Below are positions 27,062 to 36,186 of a DNA stretch of 47,838 bases, in pieces. Both the position numbers and the translations under genes were made by a program. The notes under the pieces were generated by a model that ran no database searches, was not told where the DNA came from, and saw nothing but the letters and a program-made list of their open reading frames with translations. This DNA comes from Campylobacter jejuni (GTDB lineage Bacteria; Campylobacterota; Campylobacteria; Campylobacterales; Campylobacteraceae). How positions within the stretch are numbered: the first letter of the stretch is position 1; every line of letters starts with the position of its first letter. The stretch is from contig NZ_NFNY01000091.1 in assembly GCF_002179165.1 (NCBI RefSeq), positions 1-47,838 on the forward strand, in the 5' to 3' direction.

Positions 27062-28443
27062 TGAAAAAGGAATTTGAACAATATTTCATAAAACTTTTAG
27101 GCGAAGAAAATGCTTATTTTGATGAAATTCATAAAAGAGCTTATAGTTATGATGCGACTAGAAAGCATTATTTACCTGATGGAGTATTGTTTCCAAGAAA
27201 TGAAGAAGATGTTAGTAAGATTTTAAAATATTGCAATGAAAATAATATTATTATCATTCCTAGAGGTTCGGGTTCTGGCTTTACGGGTGGAGCTTTAGCG
27301 ATAAATGGTGGCATTGTTCTAAGCTTTGAAAAGCATATGAATAAAATTTTAGAAGTTGATCTTGAAAATTTAGTTGCTGTGGTTCAGCCTGGTGTGATTA
27401 ACATAGCCTTGCAAAAAGAAGTGGCTAAATATGGACTTTTTTATCCACCCGATCCTGCAAGTATGGAATATTCTAGCTTAGGTGGAAATGTAAGTGAAAA
27501 TGCAGGTGGAATGAGAGCGGCAAAATATGGCATTACAAAAGATTATGTGATGGCCTTAAGAGCGGTTTTACCAAGTGGAGAGATTATCCGTGCGGGCAAA
27601 CGCACGATTAAAGATGTAGCTGGATATAATTTAGCAGGGATTTTAATCGCAAGTGAAGGATCTTTGGCAGTGCTTAGTGAAATCACTTTAAAGCTCATTG
27701 CTTTACCAAAATACAAAAAAACAGCTTTTGGAATCTTTCCAAGTGTTCAAAGTGCAATGAATGCGGTTTATCAAAGCCTTGCTAAGGGTGTAACTCCTGT
27801 ATCTATGGAATTTTTGGACAATCTTAGCATTAGAGCGGTTGAAAGTAAATTTAATAAAGGTTTGCCAATTGAAGCAGGAGCAATTTTAATCGCTGATGTG
27901 GATGGCAATGTAGAAAATGCCTTAGAGCAAGATTTGGAAATTTTAAAAGAGAATTTCTTAAAAGCAGGGGCTAGCGAATTTAGAATAGCAAAAGATGAAC
28001 AAGAAGCAGCTGATATTTGGTTTGCTAGAAGAAATTGTTCTCAAAGCATTACTATGTATGGTACTTTAAAACTTAATGAAGATATAACGGTGCCTAGATC
28101 AAAACTTCCAGCTTTGCTTGAAGGTATTGATAAGGTTTCTAAAAAATATGGTTTCAAAATCCCTTGTTTTGGCCATACAGGCGATGGAAATGTGCATACA
28201 AATGTTATGGTGCCAGATAAAAATGATGAAGAGCAGGTAAAAAAAGGGCATGAAGCTATCACTGAAATTTTTAAACTTACCGTAGAGCTTGGCGGGACTT
28301 TGAGTGGCGAACATGGCATAGGTATTTCAAAAGCACCTTTTATGAATTTGGCTTTTAGCGAAGTTGAAATGGAGCTTATGAGAAATATTAAAAAAGCCTT
28401 TGATCCAAATAACATATTAAATCCTTTTAAAATGGGACTTTAA
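27061..28443 (+). CDS. glcD: GlcD-family FAD-linked oxidase (D-lactate/glycolate type)
   Basis: A 460-residue flavoprotein of the FAD-binding type 4 (PCMH) family. FAD-binding motifs are PRGSGSGFTGGALAINGGIV and LGGNVSENAGGMRAAKYG. The C-terminal catalytic part has FGHTGDGNVHTN and the conserved GEHGIGISK. It oxidises a 2-hydroxy acid and feeds electrons to the respiratory chain; the exact substrate is not shown. No GlcE/GlcF partners are adjacent. It is translationally coupled to the preceding gene. Confidence 0.92.
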   Translation: MKKEFEQYFIKLLGEENAYFDEIHKRAYSYDATRKHYLPDGVLFPRNEEDVSKILKYCNENNIIIIPRGSGSGFTGGALAINGGIVLSFEKHMNKILEVDLENLVAVVQPGVINIALQKEVAKYGLFYPPDPASMEYSSLGGNVSENAGGMRAAKYGITKDYVMALRAVLPSGEIIRAGKRTIKDVAGYNLAGILIASEGSLAVLSEITLKLIALPKYKKTAFGIFPSVQSAMNAVYQSLAKGVTPVSMEFLDNLSIRAVESKFNKGLPIEAGAILIADVDGNVENALEQDLEILKENFLKAGASEFRIAKDEQEAADIWFARRNCSQSITMYGTLKLNEDITVPRSKLPALLEGIDKVSKKYGFKIPCFGHTGDGNVHTNVMVPDKNDEEQVKKGHEAITEIFKLTVELGGTLSGEHGIGISKAPFMNLAFSEVEMELMRNIKKAFDPNNILNPFKMGL

Positions 28444-28449
28444 AAGAAA

Positions 28450-29259
28450 ATGTTGAAGAAATTCTTTAGTATTTTACTCAATATACGCGATAAGGAAATT
28501 TTAAATTATGCTGCGGCGCTTAGTTTTTATACTATTTTATCTTTGATACCTATTTTGTTTGTGTGTTTTTCGGTTTTTGCTCAAATTTCAAGTTTTAAGG
28601 CCTATTATGAAAAGGCAAAGCAAATCATTTTTGCTTTTTTAATTCCCGCACAACAAGATATTGTAGCTGCTTATATTGATACTTTTTTGAAGAATAGTGT
28701 TAATTTGGGAATAGTTGGTCTTATTGCTATGGCTTTTACTTCTTTGGCTTTTTTTTCAGGTTATGATTTTGTTGTTAATCGCATTGCAAAAGATGAGCCA
28801 AAAGGACTTTGGCAAAGTATTAGTTCTTATTGGACTCTTTTAACTCTTGTTCCTTTAGGACTTGGGCTTAGTTTTTATATATCAGGAGTTATACAAGAAA
28901 CGCTAGATAGCTATAAGATAGGTTTTAACTTTTTCGAAATTCTACCTTTTGTGATTATTTGGGGTTTATTTTTTATATCTTATTCTAGTTCTGTACATAA
29001 AATTTCGTTAAAAAATTTAGCTTTAGTTTCTTTTGGGGCTGGAGCAATTTGGTATATAGGAAAAAATTTATTTGTATATTATATAGTGTATAATAAAACT
29101 TATGCTAGTGTTTATGGTTCGTTTTCTACTATACTTTTTTTCTTTATTTGGATTTATATATCTTGGATCATTTATCTTTTTGGGCTTAAGGCTTGTTATT
29201 CTTTAAATCAAAATCCAAATGAAGGGAATAAAATTCGCAAAAACACAAAAAAACGCTAA
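28450..29259 (+). CDS. YihY-family membrane protein (formerly RNase BN)
   Basis: A 269-residue inner-membrane protein with six predicted hydrophobic segments. It begins with the family feature NYAAALSFYTILSLIPILF, and has TSLAFFSGYDFVVNRI and later GSFSTILFFFIWIYISWIIYLFG. The old name rbn (ribonuclease BN) was a misassignment in this family, so I leave the symbol blank; function is unknown. Its 3' end overlaps the convergent comEC gene by 57 bases. Confidence 0.85.
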   Translation: MLKKFFSILLNIRDKEILNYAAALSFYTILSLIPILFVCFSVFAQISSFKAYYEKAKQIIFAFLIPAQQDIVAAYIDTFLKNSVNLGIVGLIAMAFTSLAFFSGYDFVVNRIAKDEPKGLWQSISSYWTLLTLVPLGLGLSFYISGVIQETLDSYKIGFNFFEILPFVIIWGLFFISYSSSVHKISLKNLALVSFGAGAIWYIGKNLFVYYIVYNKTYASVYGSFSTILFFFIWIYISWIIYLFGLKACYSLNQNPNEGNKIRKNTKKR

Positions 29260-30447
29260 GGTACGAAATTTGATTGCAATAAGAGAAAAAAATAAATAAA
29301 GTAAAAAAGCCCATAAAGGCAGATAAAAATTAGCCCCATAAAGTTTGAAATTAAAAAAGTTAAGCATAAACGGATCCAGTAAATTTCCTAGATGTATAAA
29401 ATGTAAAAATAAAACCAAAGGATAAAAAATTACAAATAAACCCGTTAATATAATGGACAAAATTTGCTGATAGGAAACGAGAGGAAAAAAATAAAGTACA
29501 GGTAAAACCATTGCAAAAAAAGTCCATAAATTTAAAAATATAACATTGGTAAAATTTCCAAATTGATTTGAAAAATGATGTAGATACAAAAAGATATAAA
29601 ATACCCCCAATATTGAAAATAAAAATCCCACGCTAAAAAGAAGTTGAGGATAAAGACTAATACAAATAAGCACACTTAAAGCTAAATTTAAAAAGCTTAA
29701 AATTTTGATATTTTTAATGAGTAAATAAAATCCCCAAAGTGCCATAGCTAAAGAACGTACATAAGAAGGCACAAATCCAATTAAATAAGCATAGGCAAAG
29801 AGCAAAAGAAAGATTAAGATGCTTAAATCTAGTTTTAAATTTCTATAAGGAAAAAACCTTTTTTGAAAAAAGCTATATATGGGCGCAAGAAGAAAAAATA
29901 TCAAGGAAAATAATAAAGCGATATGATAACCACTGATCGCTATAATGTGTGCAATACCATAATAATTTACATCATTTCTAAGCTCATAGGAAATACTTTT
30001 TGCAAAAAATAAAGCTCCGTAAAATTCCCGCATTTTTTCATTTTGATGTTGATTTAAAAAATAAGAAATTAAAATATTGGTTTTTCGTTCTGTATCGCTA
30101 AATTTAAAATCATAGCTTGGAGCATAAAAATTTTTACTGATATAATCCTTAAAATTAATATTTTTAGTAATAATATTAAAAGTATAAGTTTGATTTATCT
30201 TTAGGTTTAAATTTTTGTAGCTTGTGGTATAAAGAATGAAATCGTTATTTTGAAATTTCATTACCCAATATTTTTTACCTTTAGAATTTGTTTTAAGATA
30301 TTGTTGTTGTAAGGTGGAGTGAATTTGTAAATGTTTGTTTTCTTTAAAATATGTGAAATTTTGATATTCTAAAAAAATGTTAAAAGAAAAAATACTAAGA
30401 CAAAAAAGGAGCAAAGTAAAAAGCTCCTTAAGGGAAAAAGAATACAT
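29203..30447 (-). CDS. comEC: ComEC-type DNA uptake channel (short form)
   Basis: A 414-residue polytopic membrane protein. The competence domain motif HIIAISGYHIALLF is at about 150-165, and about nine hydrophobic segments follow. ComEC forms the inner-membrane channel for single-stranded DNA in natural transformation, a normal trait of Campylobacter. Compared with Bacillus ComEC (over 700 residues) it lacks the C-terminal metallo-beta-lactamase domain. It overlaps the upstream dedA-like gene by one base and the convergent yihY-like gene by 57 bases. Confidence 0.85.
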   Translation of the reverse strand: MYSFSLKELFTLLLFCLSIFSFNIFLEYQNFTYFKENKHLQIHSTLQQQYLKTNSKGKKYWVMKFQNNDFILYTTSYKNLNLKINQTYTFNIITKNINFKDYISKNFYAPSYDFKFSDTERKTNILISYFLNQHQNEKMREFYGALFFAKSISYELRNDVNYYGIAHIIAISGYHIALLFSLIFFLLAPIYSFFQKRFFPYRNLKLDLSILIFLLLFAYAYLIGFVPSYVRSLAMALWGFYLLIKNIKILSFLNLALSVLICISLYPQLLFSVGFLFSILGVFYIFLYLHHFSNQFGNFTNVIFLNLWTFFAMVLPVLYFFPLVSYQQILSIILTGLFVIFYPLVLFLHFIHLGNLLDPFMLNFFNFKLYGANFYLPLWAFLLYLFFSLIAIKFRTLAFFCVFANFIPFIWILI

Positions 30448-31004
30448 TATTTTTTAGAAAATCGAGACAAATAAAACCAAATAATACCAGCAAGGATAAG
30501 TAAAAATAAAGGGGCGATATAAGGATAATTTCCCAATTTGTTAAAAATCATTTCGATAAAATAACCAAAAGCATAAGCTAAAACTCCTAAAATAATAGCC
30601 CAAGCAAGACTAGCTAAAGTGTTTATAATAAAAAATTTAGCGAAATTGTATTTTGCTATACCTGCGGCTATGGGTATGAAAGTTTTTAAGCCGTAGATGA
30701 ATTTTTGACTTATGAGCAAAATTACTCCATGTTGTTTGGTTTTCATCATAGCAAGAGCAAGTTTTCTGCGGTGGTTTTTAAAATAAGGCATAATATCTTT
30801 TTTATAATATTTACCAAGTATAAATAGCAAGGTAGAACCTAAAGTATTGGCTATAAAAGCAATGCTTATACATAAGGTTAGATCCATTTTTCCTTGCGAG
30901 CTTAAAACTCCAGCGGCTAAAATTCCTACCATTCCACCGCCTAAAGAGTAAAAAAATAAGACTAAATAACCATATTTTAATAAAGTATCGATCATATCTT
31001 GCAT
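30447..31004 (-). CDS. DedA/SNARE-associated family membrane protein
   Basis: A 185-residue inner-membrane protein with four to five hydrophobic segments. DedA features are visible: the early GGGMVGILAAGVLSSQG, the amphipathic FKNHRRKLALAMMKTKQHG, and SQKFIYGLKTFIPIAAGIAK followed by NTLASLAWAIILG. Family members act in phospholipid (undecaprenyl phosphate) recycling and membrane homeostasis. It lies between rny and comEC on the same strand and is probably co-transcribed with both. Confidence 0.88.
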   Translation of the reverse strand: MQDMIDTLLKYGYLVLFFYSLGGGMVGILAAGVLSSQGKMDLTLCISIAFIANTLGSTLLFILGKYYKKDIMPYFKNHRRKLALAMMKTKQHGVILLISQKFIYGLKTFIPIAAGIAKYNFAKFFIINTLASLAWAIILGVLAYAFGYFIEMIFNKLGNYPYIAPLFLLILAGIIWFYLSRFSKK

Positions 31005-31013
31005 TAAAAACCT

Positions 31014-32567
31014 TTATTTAGCATATTCTACCGCTCTTAGTTCGCGTATAACATTGACTTTTATTTCTCCAGGGTATTGCATTTTTTCTTGAATTTCGTT
31101 TGCAATTTCTTTGGCTAAAAGCACGCTTTCATCATCATTGACTAATTTTGCATTAGCAATCACACGAATTTCTCTCCCAGCATTAATCGCATAGGCGTTT
31201 TTAATACCTTCCTTGCTTTTTGCTATTTCTTCAAGTTCGCTTACTCTTTTTAAGAAGGCTTCTAAAACTTCTCTTCTAGCCCCAGGTCTTGCAGCGCTTA
31301 AGGTATCTGCAGCACAAACAGCGGCTGATTCTATGCTTGTGGCATCTTCGTGTCCATGGTGAGCATAAATTGCATTAATTACAGCAGGGTGTTCTTTATA
31401 GCGTTTGCAAAGTTCGGCCCCTAAATCCACATGAGAGCCTTCAAAATCATGTGTTAATGCTTTGCCTATATCGTGTAAAATTCCTGCACGGCGTGCTAAA
31501 TTTTCATCTCCGCCGCACTCAGCAGCGATAATACCTGCTAAATGTGCTACTTCCAAGGAATGAGCTAAAGCATTCTGCCCATAACTTGCACGATATCTTA
31601 GTTTTCCAATAAGTTTGATTATTTCAGGATGAACTTTAGAAAGACCTAGATCCATTACAATGGTTTCACCTTCTTCTAAGATGGCACTATCAAATTCTTT
31701 GCAAACTTTCTCATGAATTTCTTCAATTCTAGCAGGTTGAATTCTCCCATCTTCTACTAAAAGTTCTATAACTTTTGTGGCAATAGCACGGCGATAAAGA
31801 TTAAAGCAACTTACTATAATGGCACCTGGTGTATCATCAATGATAATATCAACTCCTAAAACCATTTCCAGCGTTTTTACATTGCGTCCTTCTTTGCCGA
31901 TAATGCGTCCTTTAAGTTCATCACTTTTAATGTTAACAACATTAATAAGTCTTTCCGCAGCAAATTCTCCAGCAAATCTTGAAGTTGCTTGTGCAATAAT
32001 ATAATTTGCCCGTCTTTTTGCTTCATTTTTTGCTTCTTCTTCGTATTTTCTTACTATATGTGCAATTTCATCTCGTGAGTTCTCTTCTACTTTTTTTAGA
32101 ATAATTTCTTTTGCTTCATTTTGCGTAAGTCCAGCTGAATGCTCTAAAATATTTAATACATCATTAAGTTTGTTTTGATATTGGTTTTTTAATTTATCTA
32201 AATCAGATTGTAAAATTTGAATTTGTTTTTTTGAGTTTAAAAGTTCTTCTCGATCCTCTTTTAAGCTTTCTTGCTGAAGCTGGAGTTTTTGCTCTCTTTT
32301 GGAAAGCTCGTCTGATTTATGGTTAAATTCTTTTTGAATTTTATGGGTTTTATCTTCATATTTTTTTTTGGCCTCTAACTCCGCATTAAGAATAGAGCTT
32401 TTTGCATCTTTTAAGATAAGTTCAGCTTCGTGTTCTATAGCTTTTGCTTTTGCTTTTGCTTGCTCGACAAAAATCTCATACTTTGCTTCGTTGATTTTTT
32501 TGGCAACTAAATATCCTATTCCAAGACCGACTATAGCGGTTATAAATGCGATAAGTGTTTCTATCAT
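31014..32567 (-). CDS. rny: Ribonuclease Y
   Basis: A 517-residue membrane-anchored endoribonuclease. From the ATG at 32567 the order is: membrane anchor (MIETLIAFITAIVGLGIGYLVA), a long Lys/Glu-rich coiled coil (about 25-200), a KH domain (IIGKEGRNVKTLEMVLGVD) and an HD domain with HDIGKALTHD and AHHGHEDATS. It initiates mRNA decay at the membrane. A longer in-frame start at 32630 would hide the anchor behind extra residues and is less likely. Its first 92 bases overlap the 3' end of the cyclo-ligase gene in another frame. Confidence 0.94.
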   Translation of the reverse strand: MIETLIAFITAIVGLGIGYLVAKKINEAKYEIFVEQAKAKAKAIEHEAELILKDAKSSILNAELEAKKKYEDKTHKIQKEFNHKSDELSKREQKLQLQQESLKEDREELLNSKKQIQILQSDLDKLKNQYQNKLNDVLNILEHSAGLTQNEAKEIILKKVEENSRDEIAHIVRKYEEEAKNEAKRRANYIIAQATSRFAGEFAAERLINVVNIKSDELKGRIIGKEGRNVKTLEMVLGVDIIIDDTPGAIIVSCFNLYRRAIATKVIELLVEDGRIQPARIEEIHEKVCKEFDSAILEEGETIVMDLGLSKVHPEIIKLIGKLRYRASYGQNALAHSLEVAHLAGIIAAECGGDENLARRAGILHDIGKALTHDFEGSHVDLGAELCKRYKEHPAVINAIYAHHGHEDATSIESAAVCAADTLSAARPGARREVLEAFLKRVSELEEIAKSKEGIKNAYAINAGREIRVIANAKLVNDDESVLLAKEIANEIQEKMQYPGEIKVNVIRELRAVEYAK

Positions 32568-33114
32568 TTTTATTTTCTTTCTTGTAATATTTTTTATAAG
32601 GGTTGATATAAAATTCGCCCATAATATCATGCTTTTGTGTTAATTTTTGCCTGCTTAAAGCATTGATACTTTGAGTAAAAATTATGTAAGGTTTATAATC
32701 TAAACTTTCAAAAAATCTATCATAAAAACCTTGACCATGTCCTATTCTTTTTAAATCTCTATCGACACCTATTACAGGAACGATAGCTACATCAATTTTA
32801 GTTTTCAAAAAAGAATTCATAGGCTCTAGAACCCCAAACCTTTTTTTAATAAAAGGCAGTCTTAATTTTACAATTTTTAAACTTTTATCTTGCATAAATG
32901 GAACAAAAAGTTTATAATTTTTGCTAAAAAGGTGACGAAATTTGACAAGATTGGGCTCGTAAGATAAGGGAATAAAAATGAGAATTTTTTTAGCCTTAAA
33001 TTGTTTAATGAGCTTTAAACATTCCTTAAAAATAATAAAGTCTTGCTTGAATTTAAATTTTTGATGTTGTGCAAGATGATTTTTTTGTAAAGCTCTAAAA
33101 TGTGTTTTTTGCAT
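32476..33114 (-). CDS. 5-formyltetrahydrofolate cyclo-ligase
   Basis: A 212-residue enzyme that converts 5-formyl-THF to 5,10-methenyl-THF in folate metabolism. The family signature is RIGHGQGFYDRFFE, preceded by VDVAIVPVIGVDRDL-like sequence (DVAIVPVIGVDRDL). The core ends at about DIMGEFYINP; a basic tail of about 45 residues follows, the last 30 of which are encoded inside the rny coding sequence in another frame. The ATG at 33114 has AAAAGG seven bases upstream. It is divergent from the thioredoxin-like gene. Confidence 0.87.
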   Translation of the reverse strand: MQKTHFRALQKNHLAQHQKFKFKQDFIIFKECLKLIKQFKAKKILIFIPLSYEPNLVKFRHLFSKNYKLFVPFMQDKSLKIVKLRLPFIKKRFGVLEPMNSFLKTKIDVAIVPVIGVDRDLKRIGHGQGFYDRFFESLDYKPYIIFTQSINALSRQKLTQKHDIMGEFYINPYKKYYKKENKNDRNTYRIYNRYSRSWNRIFSCQKNQRSKV

Positions 33115-33149
33115 TATATGCCTTTTGAAAACTATTATCTTAAGTGTGT

Positions 33150-33155
33150 TATAAT
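33150..33155 (+). promoter_or_regulatory. -10 box for the tlpA-like/ftsY/radA operon
   Basis: GTTATAAT contains a perfect TATAAT 41 bases before the start at 33196. No -35 match is seen, as is usual for Campylobacter sigma-70 promoters. It is the only good promoter candidate before the three tightly packed genes 33196-35962. Confidence 0.5.
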
Positions 33156-33195
33156 TCTAAAATGTTTTTTTATAATAATATCAAGGAAATATAAA

Positions 33196-33753
33196 ATGAA
33201 AATGAAAAAATTTCTCATATTTGTTTTGATTATAGGCTTTTTTATTGCTTGTGGTGATAATAAAGAAGAACATCAAAATGATGTCAATATAAGTGCTCAA
33301 ACAAATCTTAATCAAGGCGATGAAGTTAATTTTAATCTTAATTTGATAAATGGAGAATCATTTTTTATCAAAAAAGATAATGAAAAATTGCAACTTGATG
33401 ATAAAGGGAAAGCAACTTTATTTGTATTTTTTACCACTTGGTGTGCACCTTGCATAGCTGAAATTCCTCATCTTAATAAACTCCAAGAAAAATATAAAGA
33501 TCAATTTAATATAGTGGGTGTTTTGCTTGAAGATAAAAACAATGAAGAACTTAAAACCTTTATAGAAAAAAATCAAATTTTATATAAAATTGCTAATGGT
33601 GAAAATAATTATCTTTTAGCTAAGATTTTAGGTGGAGTAAATGGAATTCCTACGATGTTTTTATTCGATAAAAATTCCAAGCTAATCAATCAATATTTAG
33701 GGCTTATTCCTGAAGAAATGTTAGAAATTGAAATACAAAAGGCGATACTTTAA
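33196..33753 (+). CDS. TlpA-like thioredoxin-fold lipoprotein
   Basis: A 185-residue membrane-attached disulphide oxidoreductase. From the ATG at 33196 (AAGGA eight bases upstream) the N-terminus is a lipoprotein signal ending in FFIAC with lipid-anchored C19. The thioredoxin domain has the redox motif WCAPC (82-86) and the cis-Pro region GGVNGIPTMFLF. It probably reduces or isomerises periplasmic thiols, for example for cytochrome c maturation. The stop overlaps the ftsY start by one base. Confidence 0.88.
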   Translation: MKMKKFLIFVLIIGFFIACGDNKEEHQNDVNISAQTNLNQGDEVNFNLNLINGESFFIKKDNEKLQLDDKGKATLFVFFTTWCAPCIAEIPHLNKLQEKYKDQFNIVGVLLEDKNNEELKTFIEKNQILYKIANGENNYLLAKILGGVNGIPTMFLFDKNSKLINQYLGLIPEEMLEIEIQKAIL

Positions 33754-34619
33754 TGTTTAATTTTTTAAAAAAAGGACTCAGTAAAACTCTTGAAAGTATA
33801 GTAGGTGTTAAGGGTGAAAGTAAAAAAATCACTAAAGATTTATTAGAGGAAATTCTGCTTGAAGCTGATGTAGCATATGAAATTATTGAAGAAATTATTT
33901 ATTATCTGCCACCAAGTGATGAGGTTAAAAAAGAGGATTTAAAACGCGTTATGGGTTCTTATTTTCTTTATGAAAATAAAGAAATTTCAGATGCGAAACC
34001 TTTTGTGGAACTTATTTTAGGTGTAAATGGTGCGGGAAAAACCACAAGTATAGCCAAACTTGCGCATTTATATAAAAATAAAGGGCAAAAAGTAATTTTA
34101 GGAGCTTGTGATACTTTTAGAGCAGGGGCGATAGAGCAATTACGCCTTTGGTCGCAAAAAGTGGGTGTAGATATAGTTTTAACAGAGCAAGGTCACGATC
34201 CTTCTGCAGTAGCTTTTGATACGATTAGTAAAGCCCTTGCAAAAGGATTTGATAAAGTTATTATCGATACTGCAGGAAGATTGCAAAATCAAAAAAATTT
34301 AGCCAATGAACTTGAAAAAATTGTTAGAATTTCCAATAAAGCTATGCAAGGAGCACCCCATAGAAAAATTTTAGTGCTTGATGGCACTCAAGGAAACGCA
34401 GGGATTTTACAAGCTAAAGCTTTTAATGATCTTGTAAAGCTTGATGGAGTGATTATCACAAAGCTTGATGGCACTGCAAAAGGGGGAGCACTTTTTAGCA
34501 TTGCAAGAGAATTAGAACTCCCTATTTTGTATATAGGTGTGGGTGAAAAAATGGAAGATTTAATTGAATTTAATGTTCAAAATTTCTTAGATACTCTTTT
34601 AGAGGGTGTTTTTGAATAA
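33753..34619 (+). CDS. ftsY: FtsY, signal recognition particle receptor
   Basis: A 288-residue SRP receptor GTPase that docks ribosome-SRP complexes at the inner membrane. It consists of only the NG domain: N-terminal helices (1-75), the P loop GVNGAGKTT (90-98), DTFRAGAIEQL, DTAGRLQN and TKLDGTAKGG. The long acidic A domain of E. coli FtsY is absent; the start MFNFLKKGLSKTL is an amphipathic membrane-targeting helix instead. It is second in the operon with radA two bases downstream. Confidence 0.96.
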   Translation: MFNFLKKGLSKTLESIVGVKGESKKITKDLLEEILLEADVAYEIIEEIIYYLPPSDEVKKEDLKRVMGSYFLYENKEISDAKPFVELILGVNGAGKTTSIAKLAHLYKNKGQKVILGACDTFRAGAIEQLRLWSQKVGVDIVLTEQGHDPSAVAFDTISKALAKGFDKVIIDTAGRLQNQKNLANELEKIVRISNKAMQGAPHRKILVLDGTQGNAGILQAKAFNDLVKLDGVIITKLDGTAKGGALFSIARELELPILYIGVGEKMEDLIEFNVQNFLDTLLEGVFE

Positions 34620-34621
34620 AA

Positions 34622-35962
34622 ATGGCTAAAGAAAAAATTATTTTTGAATGTCAAGCCTGTGGAAATCAGCAAAGTAAATGGCTTGGAAAATGTCCAGATT
34701 GTGGAGCTTGGGATAGTTTTATAGAATTAAAACAAGAACAAATCAAAGTTTTAAAAGAGCTTTCTAAAATTTCAAATTCACCAAGCGTAGCGGTTTGTAT
34801 AGAAGAAGTGGTTGCTGAAAAATTTGCAAGAATTTCTACTGATGATAAAGAACTTGACTTGGTTTTAGGTGGTGGTTTGGTTGTTGGGAGTTTGGTTTTA
34901 ATAGGTGGAAGTCCAGGGGTTGGAAAATCTACTCTTTTATTAAAAATCGCTTCAAATTTAGCTAAAAGTGGCAAGAAAGTGCTTTATGTAAGTGGCGAAG
35001 AAAGTAAATCCCAAATCAAATTAAGAGCCGATCGTTTAGATGCTAATACGCCTAATTTATTTTTATTAACCGAGCTTTGTTTAGAAGATATTTTAGACGA
35101 GCTTAATAAAAAGGATTATGAAATTTTAATCATTGATTCCATACAAACTTTATATTCAAACAAAATCGCTTCAGCAGCGGGAAGTATCACGCAGGTTAGA
35201 GAAATCACTTTTGAGCTTATGCGTTTTTCAAAAGCTAAAAATATTAGCACTTTTATCATAGGTCACATTACAAAAGATGGCGCTATTGCTGGGCCTAGAA
35301 TTTTAGAGCATATGGTGGATGTAGTGCTTTATTTCGAAGGGGATGCAAACAAAGAAATCAGGCTTTTAAGGGGCTTTAAAAATCGTTTTGGAAATATCAG
35401 TGAAGTAGGGATTTTTGAAATGACTTCTAAAGGGCTTATTAGTGCCAAAGATATAGCTAATAGATTTTTTTCAAGGGGTAAGGCTATAAGCGGAAGTGCT
35501 TTAAGCGTGGTAATGGAAGGAAGTAGGGCTTTGATTTTGGAAATTCAAGCTTTGGTTTGTGAAAGTGCTTACCCAAAACGAAGTGCCACAGGCTATGAAA
35601 AAAACCGCTTAGATATGTTAATTGCTTTGCTTGAAAGAAAACTTGAAATTCCTTTAGGGCATTATGATGTTTTTATCAATGTTAGTGGTGGGGTAAAAAT
35701 CAGCGAAACAGCAGCAGATTTAGCGGTAGTTGCAGCTATCATTTCAAGTTTTAAAAATCGTCCTTTAAGTAAAGATAGTGTTTTTATAGGAGAGCTTAGT
35801 TTGAATGGGGAAATTAAAGAAGTTTTTTCACTTGATGCGCGCTTAAAAGAAGCAAAAATGCAAAATTTTAAAAATGCCATTATCCCCGTTAAGCCTATGG
35901 AAAATATAGATATTAAATGTTTTGTAGCTAAGGATTTAAGAGAGGTGTTAGAGTGGATGTGA
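34622..35962 (+). CDS. radA: RadA DNA repair protein (branch migration)
   Basis: A 446-residue RecA-like protein that helps process recombination intermediates and, in naturally competent bacteria, extends D-loops. An N-terminal zinc finger has C10, C13, C24 and C27. The Walker A is GGSPGVGKST (95-104), Walker B is ILIIDSIQTLYS, and the RadA-specific KNRFG motif is present. The C-terminal Lon-like domain is intact (NVSGGVKISETAADLAVVAA, IGELSLNGEI). It is the last gene before accessory module copy 2. Confidence 0.96.
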   Translation: MAKEKIIFECQACGNQQSKWLGKCPDCGAWDSFIELKQEQIKVLKELSKISNSPSVAVCIEEVVAEKFARISTDDKELDLVLGGGLVVGSLVLIGGSPGVGKSTLLLKIASNLAKSGKKVLYVSGEESKSQIKLRADRLDANTPNLFLLTELCLEDILDELNKKDYEILIIDSIQTLYSNKIASAAGSITQVREITFELMRFSKAKNISTFIIGHITKDGAIAGPRILEHMVDVVLYFEGDANKEIRLLRGFKNRFGNISEVGIFEMTSKGLISAKDIANRFFSRGKAISGSALSVVMEGSRALILEIQALVCESAYPKRSATGYEKNRLDMLIALLERKLEIPLGHYDVFINVSGGVKISETAADLAVVAAIISSFKNRPLSKDSVFIGELSLNGEIKEVFSLDARLKEAKMQNFKNAIIPVKPMENIDIKCFVAKDLREVLEWM

Positions 35963-36149
35963 AATGGTGTTATTGTAGTTTTAATTTTTATAAAATTCAA
36001 ATTTGTTGTTTTTATCTAATTAATACTGCTATAATTTTTTATCTTTTTTGCTTTTATTGTGCAAAATAATGTTAATTTATTACAAAATAAAATATTAAAA
36101 ATGTGAATTAAAGAATATTATAAAAATTTTATTGTATAAATTCATTAAA

Positions 36150-36155
36150 TATAAT
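36150..36155 (+). promoter_or_regulatory. -10 box upstream of accessory module copy 2
   Basis: TATAAT lies 32 bases before the ATG at 36187, at the end of the very AT-rich 220-base gap after radA, with AAAGG eight bases before the start. It suggests that the module has its own promoter. Nothing else is recognisable in the gap 35963-36186. Confidence 0.5.
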
Positions 36156-36186
36156 CATTGTATTTCATAACACAAAGGCCTTACTA

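Noticed and set aside
35963-36186. Possible small gene or RNA in the gap between radA and accessory module copy 2.
   Set aside because: Very AT-rich with frequent stops in all frames; only a -10 box and ribosome binding site for the next gene can be supported.
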